The position numbers were made by a program, and so were the translations under genes. A DNA stretch of 64,000 nt. Source: Cohnella zeiphila (lineage in GTDB: Bacteria > Bacillota > Bacilli > Paenibacillales > Paenibacillaceae). Positions 27,203 through 36,455 of this stretch are shown here, piece by piece. The stretch's first letter is position 1. Every line of letters starts with the position of its first letter. The notes beneath the pieces were generated by a model. That model made no database searches and had not been told where the DNA came from. It was given only the letters and a program-made list of their open reading frames with translations. The stretch covers positions 1-64,000 of the forward strand of contig NZ_JACJVO010000018.1 in assembly GCF_014212055.1 (NCBI RefSeq), written 5' to 3'.

Positions 27203-30061
27203 TTACGCCTTCGCCAAAGCCGCTTCCGTACGGGCTCGGTCCCGCTCCAGCACTGGCCCCAGATACTTGCCCGTGTAGGACTTCTCGTTGGCCGCCAGCT
27301 GCTCCGGCGTACCGACGCCGACGAGCGTGCCTCCGCCGTTGCCGCCTTCCGGCCCGAGATCGATCAAGTAGTCCGCCGTCTTGATTACGTCGAGGTTATG
27401 CTCGATAACAAGCACCGTCTCTCCGGAATCGACCAACCGCTGAAGCACCTGCAGCAGACGGTCGATATCGTCCGCGTGAAGACCGGTCGTCGGCTCGTCC
27501 AGAATGTAAAGCGTCTTGCCCGTGCTGCGCCGGTACAGCTCGGCCGCCAGCTTGACGCGCTGCGCTTCGCCTCCGGACATCGTCGTCGACGGCTGGCCGA
27601 GCGTCATGTAGCCGAGACCGACGTCCAGCAGCGTCTGCAGCTTGCGGTGAATGCGCGGAATGTTCTGGAAGAACTCGGTCGCATTCTCGATCGTCATCTC
27701 CAGCACTTCCGCGATGCTCTTGCCCTTATACTTCACTTCCAGCGTTTCGCGGTTGTAACGCTTGCCCTTGCACACTTCGCAAGGAACGTAGACGTCCGGC
27801 AGGAAGTGCATCTCGATCTTGATGATGCCGTCGCCTTTGCAAGCTTCGCAGCGGCCGCCCTTCACGTTGAAGCTGAAGCGTCCCTTCTTGTAGCCGCGCA
27901 CCTTCGATTCGTTCGTCATCGCGTATACGTCGCGAATGTCGTCGAACAGGCCGGTGTACGTCGCCGGATTGGAGCGCGGCGTCCGCCCGATCGGCGACTG
28001 GTCGATGTCGATCACTTTCTCGAGATTGTCCAGCCCGACGATCTCTTTATGCTCTCCCGGCCGCGTCTTCGCCTTGTTCAAATCGCGGGCGAGCGTCTTG
28101 TACAGAATCTCGTTGACGAGCGTCGACTTGCCCGATCCGGACACGCCGGTCACCGCGGTAAAAACGCCCAGCGGAAACTTCACGCTCAGGTTCTTCAGGT
28201 TGTTCTCCTTGGCGCCCTTCACTTCGAGCCACTTGCCGTTCGGCTTGCGGCGCTCCAGCGGCACCGGGATGAACTTCCTGCCGCTCAGGTAAGCGCCCGT
28301 CAAAGAATTCTCGTCTGCCATCACTTCCTGCGGCGTCCCTTGCGCGATGACCGTACCGCCGTGAATGCCTGCGCCCGGCCCGATATCGATCAGATAGTCG
28401 GCTGCCATCATCGTGTCCTCGTCATGCTCGACGACGATCAGCGTGTTGCCGAGATCGCGCATGTGGCTCAGCGTCGCGATCAACCGGTCGTTGTCGCGCT
28501 GGTGCAGGCCGATGCTGGGCTCGTCGAGAATGTACAGCACACCCATCAAGCTGGAGCCGATCTGCGTCGCCAGCCGGATGCGCTGCGCTTCTCCGCCGGA
28601 CAGCGTGCCGGCCGCCCGCGACAGCGTCAAATATTCGAGGCCGACGTTGACGAGGAAGCCGAGCCGGCTCGTAATCTCCCTCTGGATGAGGTGCGAGATT
28701 TGCAGTTCCTTCTCCGTCAGTTCAAGCCCGGCGAAAAACTTCTGCGCTTCCCCGATGGAAAGCGACGTGACGTACGAAATGTTCTGTCCTCCGACCGTCA
28801 CGGCCAGCACGTCCCGCTTCAGGCGATGGCCTTTGCAGGAAGCGCATGGCTTCGCGCTCATGTACGCTTCGATGAACTCGCGGATGCCTTCGGAAGCCGT
28901 GTCTCGGTATCTTCGCTCGAGATTGTTGACGATGCCCTCGAACGGAACCATCGCGTCGCGGGTGTGGCCGAACTCGTTCTCGTAGCGGAACCGGACCCGC
29001 TCTCCGCCCGTGCCGTTCATCAGCACGTTCATCTGCTTGTCGGACAACTCGGACACCGGAACGTTCGTCGGAATGCCGTAATGGGTGCAGACCGCCGCCA
29101 AAAACTGCGGATAGTAGTTGGACGTTCCGCCCGCCCACGCCTCGAACGCCCCGTCGTCGATACTGATGCTACGGTCCGGCACGAGCAGGTCGGGGTCGAC
29201 GACCATTTTTACTCCGAGGCCGTCGCATTCCGGGCAAGCGCCGAAAGGCGAGTTGAACGAGAACATGCGGGGCGCCAGTTCTTCCATCGAGAAGCCGCAG
29301 ATCGGGCACGCCAGATTGGAATTGAACAGCAGCTCTTCCTTGTCGATAATGTCGACGATGACCCGCCCGCCGGACAGCTTCAAAGCCGTCTCCAAGGAAT
29401 CGGCCAGCCGGGTGGCGACGTCCTCCTTCACGACGATCCGGTCGACGACGACTTCGATCGAATGCTTCTTGTTCTTCTCCAGCTCGATCTTCTCCGCCAG
29501 GTCGCGGATTTCCCCGTTCACCCGCACGCGGACGAATCCCTGCTTCTGCACGTCGGCCAGCAGCTTGCTGTGCTCGCCTTTGCGTCCGGACACGATCGGC
29601 GCCAAAATCTGCAGACGGGTGCGCTCCGGATATTCCATAATGCGGTCGACCATCTGCTCGACCGTCTGCGACGTGATCTCCACGCCGTGGTCGGGACAAT
29701 GCGGATGCCCGACGCGCGCGAACATGAGCCGCAAGTAGTCGTAAATCTCCGTCACCGTGCCGACGGTCGAGCGCGGGTTGCGGCTCGTCGTCTTCTGGTC
29801 GATGGAGATGGCCGGGGACAACCCGTCGATGGAGTCGACGTCCGGTTTGTCCATCTGGCCAAGGAACTGGCGCGCGTAAGCCGACAGCGACTCCACGTAG
29901 CGCCGCTGGCCTTCCGCGTAGATCGTGTCGAACGCCAGCGACGACTTGCCCGAGCCGCTCAGGCCGGTCAGCACGACGAACTTGTCGCGCGGGATCGTAA
30001 CGTCGATATTTTTAAGATTATGGGCGCGGGCGCCCTTGATGACGATATTCTCGTTGGCCAA
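27203..30061 (-). CDS. uvrA: Excinuclease ABC subunit A
   Basis: 952 residues. Damage-recognition ATPase of nucleotide excision repair. Two ABC halves: Walker [10 protein letters not shown] near the start and GVSGSGKST in the second half, two signature LSGGEAQR motifs, and CxxC zinc modules (CPICG...[14 protein letters not shown]...CEVCKG). The TTG at 30061 has AAAGGGG about 8 nt upstream and gives the family length ([20 protein letters not shown]); the in-frame ATG at 30178 would start upstream of the promoter. An SOS-type promoter controls it; uvrB carries the same arrangement. Confidence 0.97.
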   Translation of the reverse strand: MANENIVIKGARAHNLKNIDVTIPRDKFVVLTGLSGSGKSSLAFDTIYAEGQRRYVESLSAYARQFLGQMDKPDVDSIDGLSPAISIDQKTTSRNPRSTVGTVTEIYDYLRLMFARVGHPHCPDHGVEITSQTVEQMVDRIMEYPERTRLQILAPIVSGRKGEHSKLLADVQKQGFVRVRVNGEIRDLAEKIELEKNKKHSIEVVVDRIVVKEDVATRLADSLETALKLSGGRVIVDIIDKEELLFNSNLACPICGFSMEELAPRMFSFNSPFGACPECDGLGVKMVVDPDLLVPDRSISIDDGAFEAWAGGTSNYYPQFLAAVCTHYGIPTNVPVSELSDKQMNVLMNGTGGERVRFRYENEFGHTRDAMVPFEGIVNNLERRYRDTASEGIREFIEAYMSAKPCASCKGHRLKRDVLAVTVGGQNISYVTSLSIGEAQKFFAGLELTEKELQISHLIQREITSRLGFLVNVGLEYLTLSRAAGTLSGGEAQRIRLATQIGSSLMGVLYILDEPSIGLHQRDNDRLIATLSHMRDLGNTLIVVEHDEDTMMAADYLIDIGPGAGIHGGTVIAQGTPQEVMADENSLTGAYLSGRKFIPVPLERRKPNGKWLEVKGAKENNLKNLSVKFPLGVFTAVTGVSGSGKSTLVNEILYKTLARDLNKAKTRPGEHKEIVGLDNLEKVIDIDQSPIGRTPRSNPATYTGLFDDIRDVYAMTNESKVRGYKKGRFSFNVKGGRCEACKGDGIIKIEMHFLPDVYVPCEVCKGKRYNRETLEVKYKGKSIAEVLEMTIENATEFFQNIPRIHRKLQTLLDVGLGYMTLGQPSTTMSGGEAQRVKLAAELYRRSTGKTLYILDEPTTGLHADDIDRLLQVLQRLVDSGETVLVIEHNLDVIKTADYLIDLGPEGGNGGGTLVGVGTPEQLAANEKSYTGKYLGPVLERDRARTEAALAKA

Positions 30062-30131
30062 CGGGATAGCCCCTTTCGTGACGGTCACTGCGGGGCTTGC
30101 TTCATCGCTGCCGCCGGTTTCCGTTCCATAA

Positions 30132-30178
30132 GAATATGTGTTCCCATCTATTATAGCGAAGCCTTTATTAGGTTGCAA
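30132..30178 (-). promoter_or_regulatory. uvrA promoter with LexA (SOS) box
   Basis: Minus strand TTGCAA (30173-30178), 17-bp spacer, TATAAT (30150-30155), then 6 bp later the near-palindrome GAACACATATTC (30132-30143), one mismatch from the Gram-positive LexA box GAAC-N4-GTTC. Same geometry as uvrB at 50053-50099. Confidence 0.88.
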
Positions 30179-30209
30179 ATGGAAATCGTTCGGCGATATC
30201 GGGCTTCTA

Positions 30210-30238
30210 TTGTATGCGGCCGCCGGCTTGGGTACAAT
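30210..30238 (+). promoter_or_regulatory. GNAT-SDR promoter (TTGTAT-N17-TACAAT)
   Basis: TTGTAT (30210-30215) and TACAAT (30233-30238) with 17 bp between, 36 bp before the GNAT start. Divergent from the uvrA promoter. Confidence 0.6.
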
Positions 30239-30273
30239 CGAATGGACAAAAACAGCGGAAAGGGTGCCCGTTC

Positions 30274-30825
30274 ATGTCCTTATCCCCCGAGCCGGCCATT
30301 GTCCACGCCACGAGAGAAGATTTGCCGGCCATCGTAGACATTTACAACAGCACGATCGCCTCGCGCCGGGCGACCGCCGACCTGGAGCCCATTACGGTCG
30401 AGAGCCGGATCGAATGGTTCGAGCGGCATCGGCCCGACCGCCGGCCCTTGTGGGTGGCGAAGAGCGGAGAACGCGTGCTGGCCTGGGCGAGCCTGAGCGA
30501 TTTTTACGGCCGGCCGGCCTATAACGGAACGGCGGAGCTGAGCGTCTACGTCGCCGAGGACTGCCGCGGAACCGGCGTCGGCAGCAGGCTGCTGAAGCAC
30601 GCGCTGGAGGCATGCCCGGGGCTGGGCGTGAACACGCTGCTCGGCTTCGTGTTCGGCCATAACGAGCCGAGCCTCAAGCTGCTGCGCAAGTTCGGCTTCG
30701 AACAGTGGGGCTATTACCCGCGGGTGGCCGAGCTGGACGGCGTGGAGCGCGACTTGGCCGTACTGGGGCTGAGGGCCGGCGGGAACGAAGCGGATTCCGC
30801 GGAAGAAGGAGCTGGTCAAAGATGA
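30274..30825 (+). CDS. GNAT family N-acetyltransferase (phosphinothricin-acetyltransferase-like)
   Basis: 183 residues. Layout and motifs [39 protein letters not shown] and the acetyl-CoA loop [16 protein letters not shown] fit the PAT/MnaT branch, which acetylates phosphinothricin or methionine-derived amines. The true substrate is not determinable. Start at ATG30274, with GGAAAGGG upstream. The stop overlaps the SDR start as ATGA. Confidence 0.88.
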   Translation: MSLSPEPAIVHATREDLPAIVDIYNSTIASRRATADLEPITVESRIEWFERHRPDRRPLWVAKSGERVLAWASLSDFYGRPAYNGTAELSVYVAEDCRGTGVGSRLLKHALEACPGLGVNTLLGFVFGHNEPSLKLLRKFGFEQWGYYPRVAELDGVERDLAVLGLRAGGNEADSAEEGAGQR

Positions 30826-31613
30826 ACATGGGCTTACAAGGAAAATCGGTATTGGTGGCGGCGTCCAGCAAAGGGCTCGGCAAGGCGATCGCGCTCGAAT
30901 ACGCTCGCGAAGGCGCGCGCGTGACGATCGCGAGCCGCGACGAAGCGCAGCTTGCGGCGGCGCGAGGCGAGATCGCGGCGGCGACCGGGAACGAGCCGCA
31001 TGCCGTGCGGCTGGACGTGAGCAGCGCGGACGACATCGCCGCCGCGGTGCGGGAAGCGGCCGAGCGGCACGGCGGACTGGACGCGATCGTGACCAACGCG
31101 GGCGGGCCTCCTCACGGCGGCTTCGGCGACTTCGACGACGCCGGCTGGCAGGGCGGCTTCGAGCTGACGCTGATGAGCGTCGTCCGTCTCATCCGCGAGG
31201 CGCTGCCCCATCTGCGCGCCGCTTCCGACGGAGGACGGATCGTCAACGTCGCGTCGATGTCGGTGAAGGAGCCGATTCCGAATCTGATTCTCTCCAACGT
31301 GTTCCGCGCCGGCGTTCAGGCGCTGACCAAGAGCCTGTCGCTCGAGCTCGCGCCGGACCGCGTTCTGATCAACACCGTCGCCCCCGGGCGGATCGGCACC
31401 GACCGGCTGCTCGACCTCGACCGCAGAAAGGCCGAAGCGACCGGCCTGCCGCTGGAGGAAATCATGCGCGCCTCTGCCGCCGAAATTCCGCTCGGCCGCG
31501 TCGGCACCCCGGAGGAATTCGCCCGCGCCGCGGTTTTCCTCGGTTCATTCGCGAACACGTACGTAACCGGCCAGGCGCTGCTCGTTGACGGCGGCATCGT
31601 TCGCGGGCTGTAA
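30822..31613 (+). CDS. Short-chain dehydrogenase/reductase lacking the catalytic Tyr
   Basis: 263 residues. Rossmann fold with [19 protein letters not shown] (cofactor loop) and IVTNAGGPP. The segment [31 protein letters not shown] aligns with the catalytic Ser-Tyr-x3-Lys region, but no Tyr is present at the YxxxK position. Similar SDRs with SNxxRxG at this place are common in Bacillales. Activity may be changed or lost. Coupled by ATGA to the upstream GNAT gene. Confidence 0.85.
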   Translation: MNMGLQGKSVLVAASSKGLGKAIALEYAREGARVTIASRDEAQLAAARGEIAAATGNEPHAVRLDVSSADDIAAAVREAAERHGGLDAIVTNAGGPPHGGFGDFDDAGWQGGFELTLMSVVRLIREALPHLRAASDGGRIVNVASMSVKEPIPNLILSNVFRAGVQALTKSLSLELAPDRVLINTVAPGRIGTDRLLDLDRRKAEATGLPLEEIMRASAAEIPLGRVGTPEEFARAAVFLGSFANTYVTGQALLVDGGIVRGL

Positions 31614-31712
31614 CGGGGCGCTTTTCCGGAAGCTGCGGCGGCATGCCGATCTATTCGCCATTTCGGCGATTAGGATGGGAGACTCCGACAAGGGGCTTTT
31701 CTGTCAAAAAGC

Positions 31713-31743
31713 TTGACCTTGCCGTAACGTGAAGCTTTATGCT
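31713..31743 (+). promoter_or_regulatory. MerR-type promoter 1 (19-bp spacer with dyad)
   Basis: TTGACC (31713-31718), 19-bp spacer, TATGCT (31738-31743). The over-long spacer contains the dyad CTTGCCGTAACGTGAAG (31718-31734), as expected for a promoter untwisted by a MerR-family activator. It precedes the MerR-methyltransferase gene and is almost the same as promoter 2 at 33117-33147. Confidence 0.88.
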
Positions 31744-31785
31744 GGATACAATTCGGATGCCGTCAGGAGAGGAGGAGCGCCCGAC

Positions 31786-32822
31786 ATGCCGCTTATACAC
31801 ATCCAACAGCTCGCCAAGCAGCTGGGCATCTCCGCTCGCGCGATCCGTTATTACGAAGAAGCCGGACTGATCTCGCCGCGCAAGCAAAGCGGCAACCGCT
31901 ACCGTCTGTTCGACGAGACGGACCGGCAGCGGCTGCAAACCGTCCTGTCTTAAGAGCGGTCGGCCTCTCCGTCGAAGAGACGAAAGCCGTGCTCGCCGAG
32001 CTGGACCGGGGAGACGATGACGGCGCGCTTCATTTGTTGGAGATGCAGCGTTCGCTTTTGTTCTCGGAGCTCGTCGAGCTTCGGATCAATATCGACGCCG
32101 CCGACCGGATGATCGGGCGTTTCCGGCAGGGGAAGCAAGCTCCGGATTGGGACGAAATTTTCGACTGGACTGAAGGGTTGAAAAGAACGCGCGCGCTGCG
32201 CGCCAACTGGAGAGACCACTGGAACTTCGATCGGCAGGCCGAGACGCACGACGACGTCGTTCTCGGCTCCGGGCCGGAGCCCGGCGCCATTCCGGATTAT
32301 GCCCGAACGCTGCGGACGGTCGCGGATTGGGTCGCCCCGCGTCCTGGAGAACGGGGGCTGGACATCGGAACGGGAACGGGCAATCTGGCGGGACTGTTCT
32401 TGGAAAAAGGCATCGAAATGGCGGGAATCGACCAGTCGAAGGAGATGCTTCGCCGGTGCCGGAGCAAGTTTCCGTCTATGGAGACGAAGCTGGGCAACGT
32501 TCTCGCGATTCCGTTCCTGGATCGCAGCTTCGATTTCGCGGTGAGCAGCTTCGCCCTGCGCCATCTGAGCGAAGAGCAGCTGCCGCTGGCGCTCGAAGAG
32601 ATCCGCCGCGTGCTGAAGCCGCACGGGACGCTCTGCATCGCCGATCTGATGGTCGACAGGGTTGAACCGGACACGGCGAGTCAGCCCTTCTCTCATGCGG
32701 CAATCGCCGACCTTTCGCTCATGACCGCTTGGCTGGAACAGGCGGGCTATATGGTTCAGGTCAAACGGCTGTCCGGACTCGTTCAAGTCGTTTACGCGGT
32801 TCCGATCCGGGCGGGGCGCTAG
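31786..32822 (+). pseudogene. MerR regulator-SAM methyltransferase fusion, frameshifted
   Basis: Two frames together make one MerR fusion. Frame 1 (31786-31953, 55 aa) is a full MerR helix-turn-helix: IQQLAKQLGISARAIRYYEEAGLISPRKQSGNRYRLFDETDRQRLQTVL, then a stop. A second frame, open across the overlap, continues as RAVGLSVEETKAVLAEL, the MerR coiled-coil helix (LLEMQRSLLFSELVELRINIDAAD), and a class I methyltransferase (motif I LDIGTGTGNLAGLF, then AIPFLDRSFDFAVSSFALRHL), ending at 32822. One missing base around 31930-31953 explains the break. AGGAGG precedes ATG31786. It may be a sequencing error, a true mutation, or a split gene; translation of the second part could restart at GTG31989. 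Interpreted as an autoregulated SAM-linked sensor (inference). Confidence 0.75.
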
Positions 32823-32875
32823 AGGCTTGCGAAGCGGCGCACAGAACGAGTCTGGACCGGCATCCTCGCTGCATT

Positions 32876-33108
32876 CCCGCCCATGAGAGTAACGTGCTTC
32901 CTCTCTTTCGCCCATTCCCCTGCAATCTCGCCAAAGTGAGTAATCTGCTTTCTCTCTTTTGCCCATTCCCCTGCAATCTCGCCAAAGTGAGTAATCTGCT
33001 TTCTCTCTTTTGCCCATTCCCCTGCAATCTCGCCCATGTGAGTAACCTGCTTCCTCTCTTTCGCCCATTCCCCTGCAATCTCGCCAAAGTGAGTAACCTG
33101 CTTCCCTT
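32876..33108. repeat. Tandem array, period 51 bp, four to five copies
   Basis: The anchor GCCCATTCCCC is at 32910, 32961, 33012 and 33063, steps of exactly 51, with partial copies at both ends. Because 51 is divisible by three, the opposite strand shows spurious open frames with 17-residue repeats (ITHFGEIAGEWAKERKQ). No gene is credited here. Located between the MerR-methyltransferase and the deaminase promoter. Confidence 0.95.
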
Positions 33109-33116
33109 CTTCTCCC

Positions 33117-33147
33117 TTGACTTTGCCGTTACGAGAAGCCTTATGCT
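33117..33147 (+). promoter_or_regulatory. MerR-type promoter 2 (19-bp spacer with dyad)
   Basis: TTGACT (33117-33122), 19-bp spacer, TATGCT (33142-33147), with a dyad TTTGCCGTTACGAGAAG (33122-33138). 27 of the 31 positions equal promoter 1. It precedes the deaminase at 33183 and implies shared control by the MerR-methyltransferase. Confidence 0.88.
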
Positions 33148-33182
33148 GATTCCGCCGTGACAAGGATGAAGGAGGAACTCTC

Positions 33183-34475
33183 GTGAAAAAAACGAAAATC
33201 GCCGGTGCCCGGATCATGACGATGAAAGAGGGCGAAGCTCCGTTCGTGGGGGACATCGTGCTGGAGGGGAGCCGGATTGCCCGGATCGGCCCGCAGCTGG
33301 GCGAGGAGGCCGACGAGGTTATCCATGCCGAAGGAATGCTGGCCATGCCGGGGCTCGTCAACGCGCATCAGCATTCCCCGATGAGCCTGCTGAGAGGGTT
33401 CTCGGACGATCTGAAGCTGATGGACTGGCTGAACCGGAAAATGCTGCCCGCCGAAGCGCGGATGACGCCGGAGGATGTCTATTGGGGCGCCAAGCTGGCG
33501 ATGTCCGAGATGATCCGGTCGGGAACGACGGCTTTCGCCGACATGTACATCCATATGAACGAGATCGCCCTCGCCGTCCAGGAAGCCGGCATGCGGGCCT
33601 CGTTGACGCGGGGGCTGGTGTTCCTGGAAAACGACGGCGGGCGGAGGATGAGAGAGGCGCTGGATCTGGCGGAAAAGTGGCATGGAGGCGCGGAAGGCCG
33701 GATTACCGTCATGATCGGCCCCCATGCCCCGTATACTTGTCCGCCCGAGCCGCTGCGCGAAGCGATCGGGCTGGCGGAACGGCTGAAGCTGCCGATCCAC
33801 GTCCATCTGGCCGAGACGAAGGAAGAAGTCGCCGTCCTCCGCGAAAAGTACGGGCGGACGCCGACGGAATATTTGCACGAGACCGGTCTTTTCGAACGGG
33901 TTCACGTCCTGCTTGCGCACGCCGTTCACCTGAGCGAGCGGGATATCGGCCTGCTCGCCGGCATGCGGGGCGGCATCGCCCACAATCCGGTCAGCAATCT
34001 GAAGCTGGGCTGCGGCATCGCGCCCGTCTCCTCCATGACCGGCCAAGGCCTTGTCGTCGGGCTGGGCACGGACGGCGCCGGGAGCGCGACGACGCTCGAC
34101 CTGTTCGAGGAGATCAAGGCCGCCGCCTGGCTGCAAAAGCTGGGCCGCGAAGACCCTACCGCCCTGCCCGCTCTCGAAGCGCTGAGAATGGTGACGATCG
34201 GAGGCGCGGAGCTGCTCGGCATCGCAGACAAAGTCGGCACGCTCGAGCCGGGCAAGCAGGCCGACCTCCTTCTGGTCGACCTGAACAAGCCGCACCTGCG
34301 GCCCGTTCATTCGCTCGAGTCGCTCCTGGCGTATAGCGCGAACGGAGCGGATGTCGATACGACGATCGTCGCCGGCAAGGTGCTGATGCGCAATCGCCGG
34401 CTGCTCACTCTCGACGAAGACGAGATTCTGCGTCAAGCCTCGGTTCGGGCCGCCCGCCTTGTGGCGGGGCTATAG
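33183..34475 (+). CDS. mtaD: S-adenosylhomocysteine/5'-methylthioadenosine deaminase-type amidohydrolase
   Basis: 430 residues. Metal-dependent amidohydrolase of the MtaD/TrzA-like group: metal-binding NAHQHSPMSLLRGF, VHLAETKEE, LAHAVHLSERD and GLGTDGAGS (catalytic Asp). MtaD enzymes deaminate MTA, SAH or adenosine to the inosine forms. GTG33183 with AAGGAGG 7 nt upstream. Its MerR-type promoter matches that of the MerR-methyltransferase gene, which fits a SAM/SAH theme. An atrazine-chlorohydrolase-like role is less likely. Confidence 0.85.
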   Translation: MKKTKIAGARIMTMKEGEAPFVGDIVLEGSRIARIGPQLGEEADEVIHAEGMLAMPGLVNAHQHSPMSLLRGFSDDLKLMDWLNRKMLPAEARMTPEDVYWGAKLAMSEMIRSGTTAFADMYIHMNEIALAVQEAGMRASLTRGLVFLENDGGRRMREALDLAEKWHGGAEGRITVMIGPHAPYTCPPEPLREAIGLAERLKLPIHVHLAETKEEVAVLREKYGRTPTEYLHETGLFERVHVLLAHAVHLSERDIGLLAGMRGGIAHNPVSNLKLGCGIAPVSSMTGQGLVVGLGTDGAGSATTLDLFEEIKAAAWLQKLGREDPTALPALEALRMVTIGGAELLGIADKVGTLEPGKQADLLLVDLNKPHLRPVHSLESLLAYSANGADVDTTIVAGKVLMRNRRLLTLDEDEILRQASVRAARLVAGL

Positions 34476-34544
34476 GAGAACAAGACCCGATTACCAGACT
34501 CCTTCGCGCGCGGGGGCAAGCCCGTTCTCAACCGCAACGCGACA

Positions 34545-34578
34545 AAACCCCGGCCCGCCGACAGGCGAACCGGGGTTT
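34545..34578. terminator. Bidirectional terminator between deaminase and sugar-binding lipoprotein genes
   Basis: AAACCCCGG (34545-34553) pairs with CCGGGGTTT (34570-34578), T-rich in both directions, between convergent genes. Confidence 0.8.
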
Positions 34579-34595
34579 ATGTTCATTCCTCATCT

Positions 34596-36365
34596 TTATT
34601 TGCCGCCTACCAGCGCCATCTTGTCGGCATACGCCTTCACGTAGTAGTCGAACACTTCCTTGGCGCCTTTGGACGTGTACTCGTCCAGGAACTTCTGCTT
34701 GGCCTTCTCGTAATCCGCGTCGGTCTTCTGGAAGATGACCTTGGCGACGTTCGCGATCAGGTAAGCGTCCATCTGCTGCTCCTTCGCCTGCAGGTCCGAG
34801 CCCGCCGGCGTCGTGATGCTGCCGAGCACCGACGTGTCGTACACGTAGGTCGGCACCTTCGTGAACGCCTCCGTGACCGTCTTGTAGCCGTAGTGCTGAA
34901 CGAAGTCTTTTTGCACCTGGGTCATTTCCTTCTCCACCGTCTGCGGCACGTTAAGGAAATCAGTCGGGTTGCCGTTCGCATCCTTCTGCGGAATGTAACG
35001 TCTCAGATGATCGTACTTATGAATTCCCGTCGTAATGAAGTGATTCGGGTCGGTCTGCCGCGCCTGGATCTCCTCGTCCTTGACGAGGGGCACGCCGTTC
35101 ACCACGTCGTAATGAACGCCTTCGATGCCGTTCGTCAGCAGCTCGGTGCCTTCGTCCGTGTACAGGTAGTCGATCAGCTTCATGGCCGCTTCCGGGTTTT
35201 TGCTCTTCTTGGAGATGAACATCTGGAATTGGTCGCCGTTGTAGGTCGCCTGCCCGACGTACATGTTCTTCGGATTGTAATCGACCATGAACGGCACGAA
35301 CCCTTTCTCCGGCGTGCCCTGGGCGATGAACTGCTCGTCCGCGCCGCCCAGCGACCAGTGCGTCGTGCTGGCGAAGTAGCGTCCCGTCTTGTACTTCTCG
35401 GTAATGGTGTTGTACTTCAGCGTTGCGGACTCAGGATCGAGAATTCCTTGCTGGTAAGCCTTGTTGTAGAACTTCATCGATGTCCAGAAGACGCTGTTCG
35501 GATCGGAGACGCGGGGAACGAGCTTCCCGGTGTCCATCTCGATATATACGTCGTTAGGCAGCGCTTGCACATAGCCTTTCAAATTCGCGATCGCCTTGTC
35601 GATCATGAGCTGGCCCCACGTCTCGGACAGGTTGAGGCCGAGGCCGTAGTTTTTCTTGCCGTCCTTGTTGGTCGGCTCCAGCTTCATCATCTGCCCGAGC
35701 ACGCCGAGCAGATCGTCCAGCGTATCCATTTTCGGATAGTTCAATTTCTTGTAAAGATCCCAACGGAGGTTCCAAGAGTTGTCGTTGACGAGCGGCGAAA
35801 ACTGGACGTCCCCGACGCCGCCGGGCAAGTAGTACAGCTTGCCGTCGGGCGAGGAGCTCTTGGACACTTCGATCGCCTTGCCCGCGTTTTTCGTGATGTT
35901 CGGCCCGTATTTCGCGACCAGATCGTCGAGCGGCAGCGCCACGTTCGCGCTTTGAATCTTGGAGCTGTCGGTCAGTGCATTGTAGACGACGATGTCGGGC
36001 AGATCGTCCCCCGCCAGCATGACGGCGAGCTTCTCCGCGCGGTCCGTTACGTTCAGCTCGGGCGTGAAGTCCAGCTTGACGCCGGTGCGCTTCTCCAATT
36101 CCTGAATGACCTGGTCGTCCTGGAACGGCTTGTTGATGACCGTCGAGCCGACGACGCCGAAGATGCTGAGCGTAACCGGTTCCTGAGCGGTTCCCCCGTT
36201 CGAGGAAGCACTCGCGCTCGCGCCGGCGCTTTCGCTTCCGCTTGCCGTGGCGCCTGAAGACGCGGTGTCGCTGCCGTCATTCGAATTCGAGGAGCAGCCG
36301 GCTGCCGCCAGGGCGACCGCCAGGACGGGCAGAGCGACCGACCGCTTGTACCATTTTCCTCCCAT
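34596..36365 (-). CDS. Extracellular solute-binding lipoprotein (CUT1 sugar uptake, YtcQ/LplA-like)
   Basis: 589 residues. N-terminal lipoprotein signal with lipobox ALAAAGC, so it is anchored outside the membrane by its Cys; a Ser/Ala/Gly-rich linker follows. The mature domain (about residue 60 on: VTLSIFGVVGSTVINKPFQDDQVIQELEKRTGVKLDFTP) is the type I sugar-binding fold, with LPDIVVYN and TPEKGFVPF. ATG36365 has AGGAGG 10 nt upstream. It is the last gene of the permease-permease-SBP operon and presumably delivers an oligosaccharide to the two permeases. The ATPase partner is not in this window. Confidence 0.92.
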   Translation of the reverse strand: MGGKWYKRSVALPVLAVALAAAGCSSNSNDGSDTASSGATASGSESAGASASASSNGGTAQEPVTLSIFGVVGSTVINKPFQDDQVIQELEKRTGVKLDFTPELNVTDRAEKLAVMLAGDDLPDIVVYNALTDSSKIQSANVALPLDDLVAKYGPNITKNAGKAIEVSKSSSPDGKLYYLPGGVGDVQFSPLVNDNSWNLRWDLYKKLNYPKMDTLDDLLGVLGQMMKLEPTNKDGKKNYGLGLNLSETWGQLMIDKAIANLKGYVQALPNDVYIEMDTGKLVPRVSDPNSVFWTSMKFYNKAYQQGILDPESATLKYNTITEKYKTGRYFASTTHWSLGGADEQFIAQGTPEKGFVPFMVDYNPKNMYVGQATYNGDQFQMFISKKSKNPEAAMKLIDYLYTDEGTELLTNGIEGVHYDVVNGVPLVKDEEIQARQTDPNHFITTGIHKYDHLRRYIPQKDANGNPTDFLNVPQTVEKEMTQVQKDFVQHYGYKTVTEAFTKVPTYVYDTSVLGSITTPAGSDLQAKEQQMDAYLIANVAKVIFQKTDADYEKAKQKFLDEYTSKGAKEVFDYYVKAYADKMALVGGK

Positions 36366-36455
36366 TTTCTCAAGACCTCCTGTGTTCACATCTTATATCA
36401 AGGCTTGCCGCCTGGATATCCTTTGTCTTCGTCGCTCGCAGACACGGCGGAGCGC

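Noticed and set aside
31940..31955. Programmed frameshift in the MerR-methyltransferase gene
   Set aside because: No slippery heptamer and no downstream stimulatory structure was seen, so a simple deletion or sequencing error is more likely.
32819..33361. Possible protein with 17-residue repeats (ITHFGEIAGEWAKERKQ)
   Set aside because: The 51-bp unit is a multiple of three, so any frame stays open. The frame overlaps the deaminase start and promoter and has no start signal of its own.
33183..34475. Atrazine/melamine chlorohydrolase (TrzN/AtzA)
   Set aside because: The motifs fit the MtaD/SAH deaminase group, and the MerR-methyltransferase context favours SAH/MTA metabolism.
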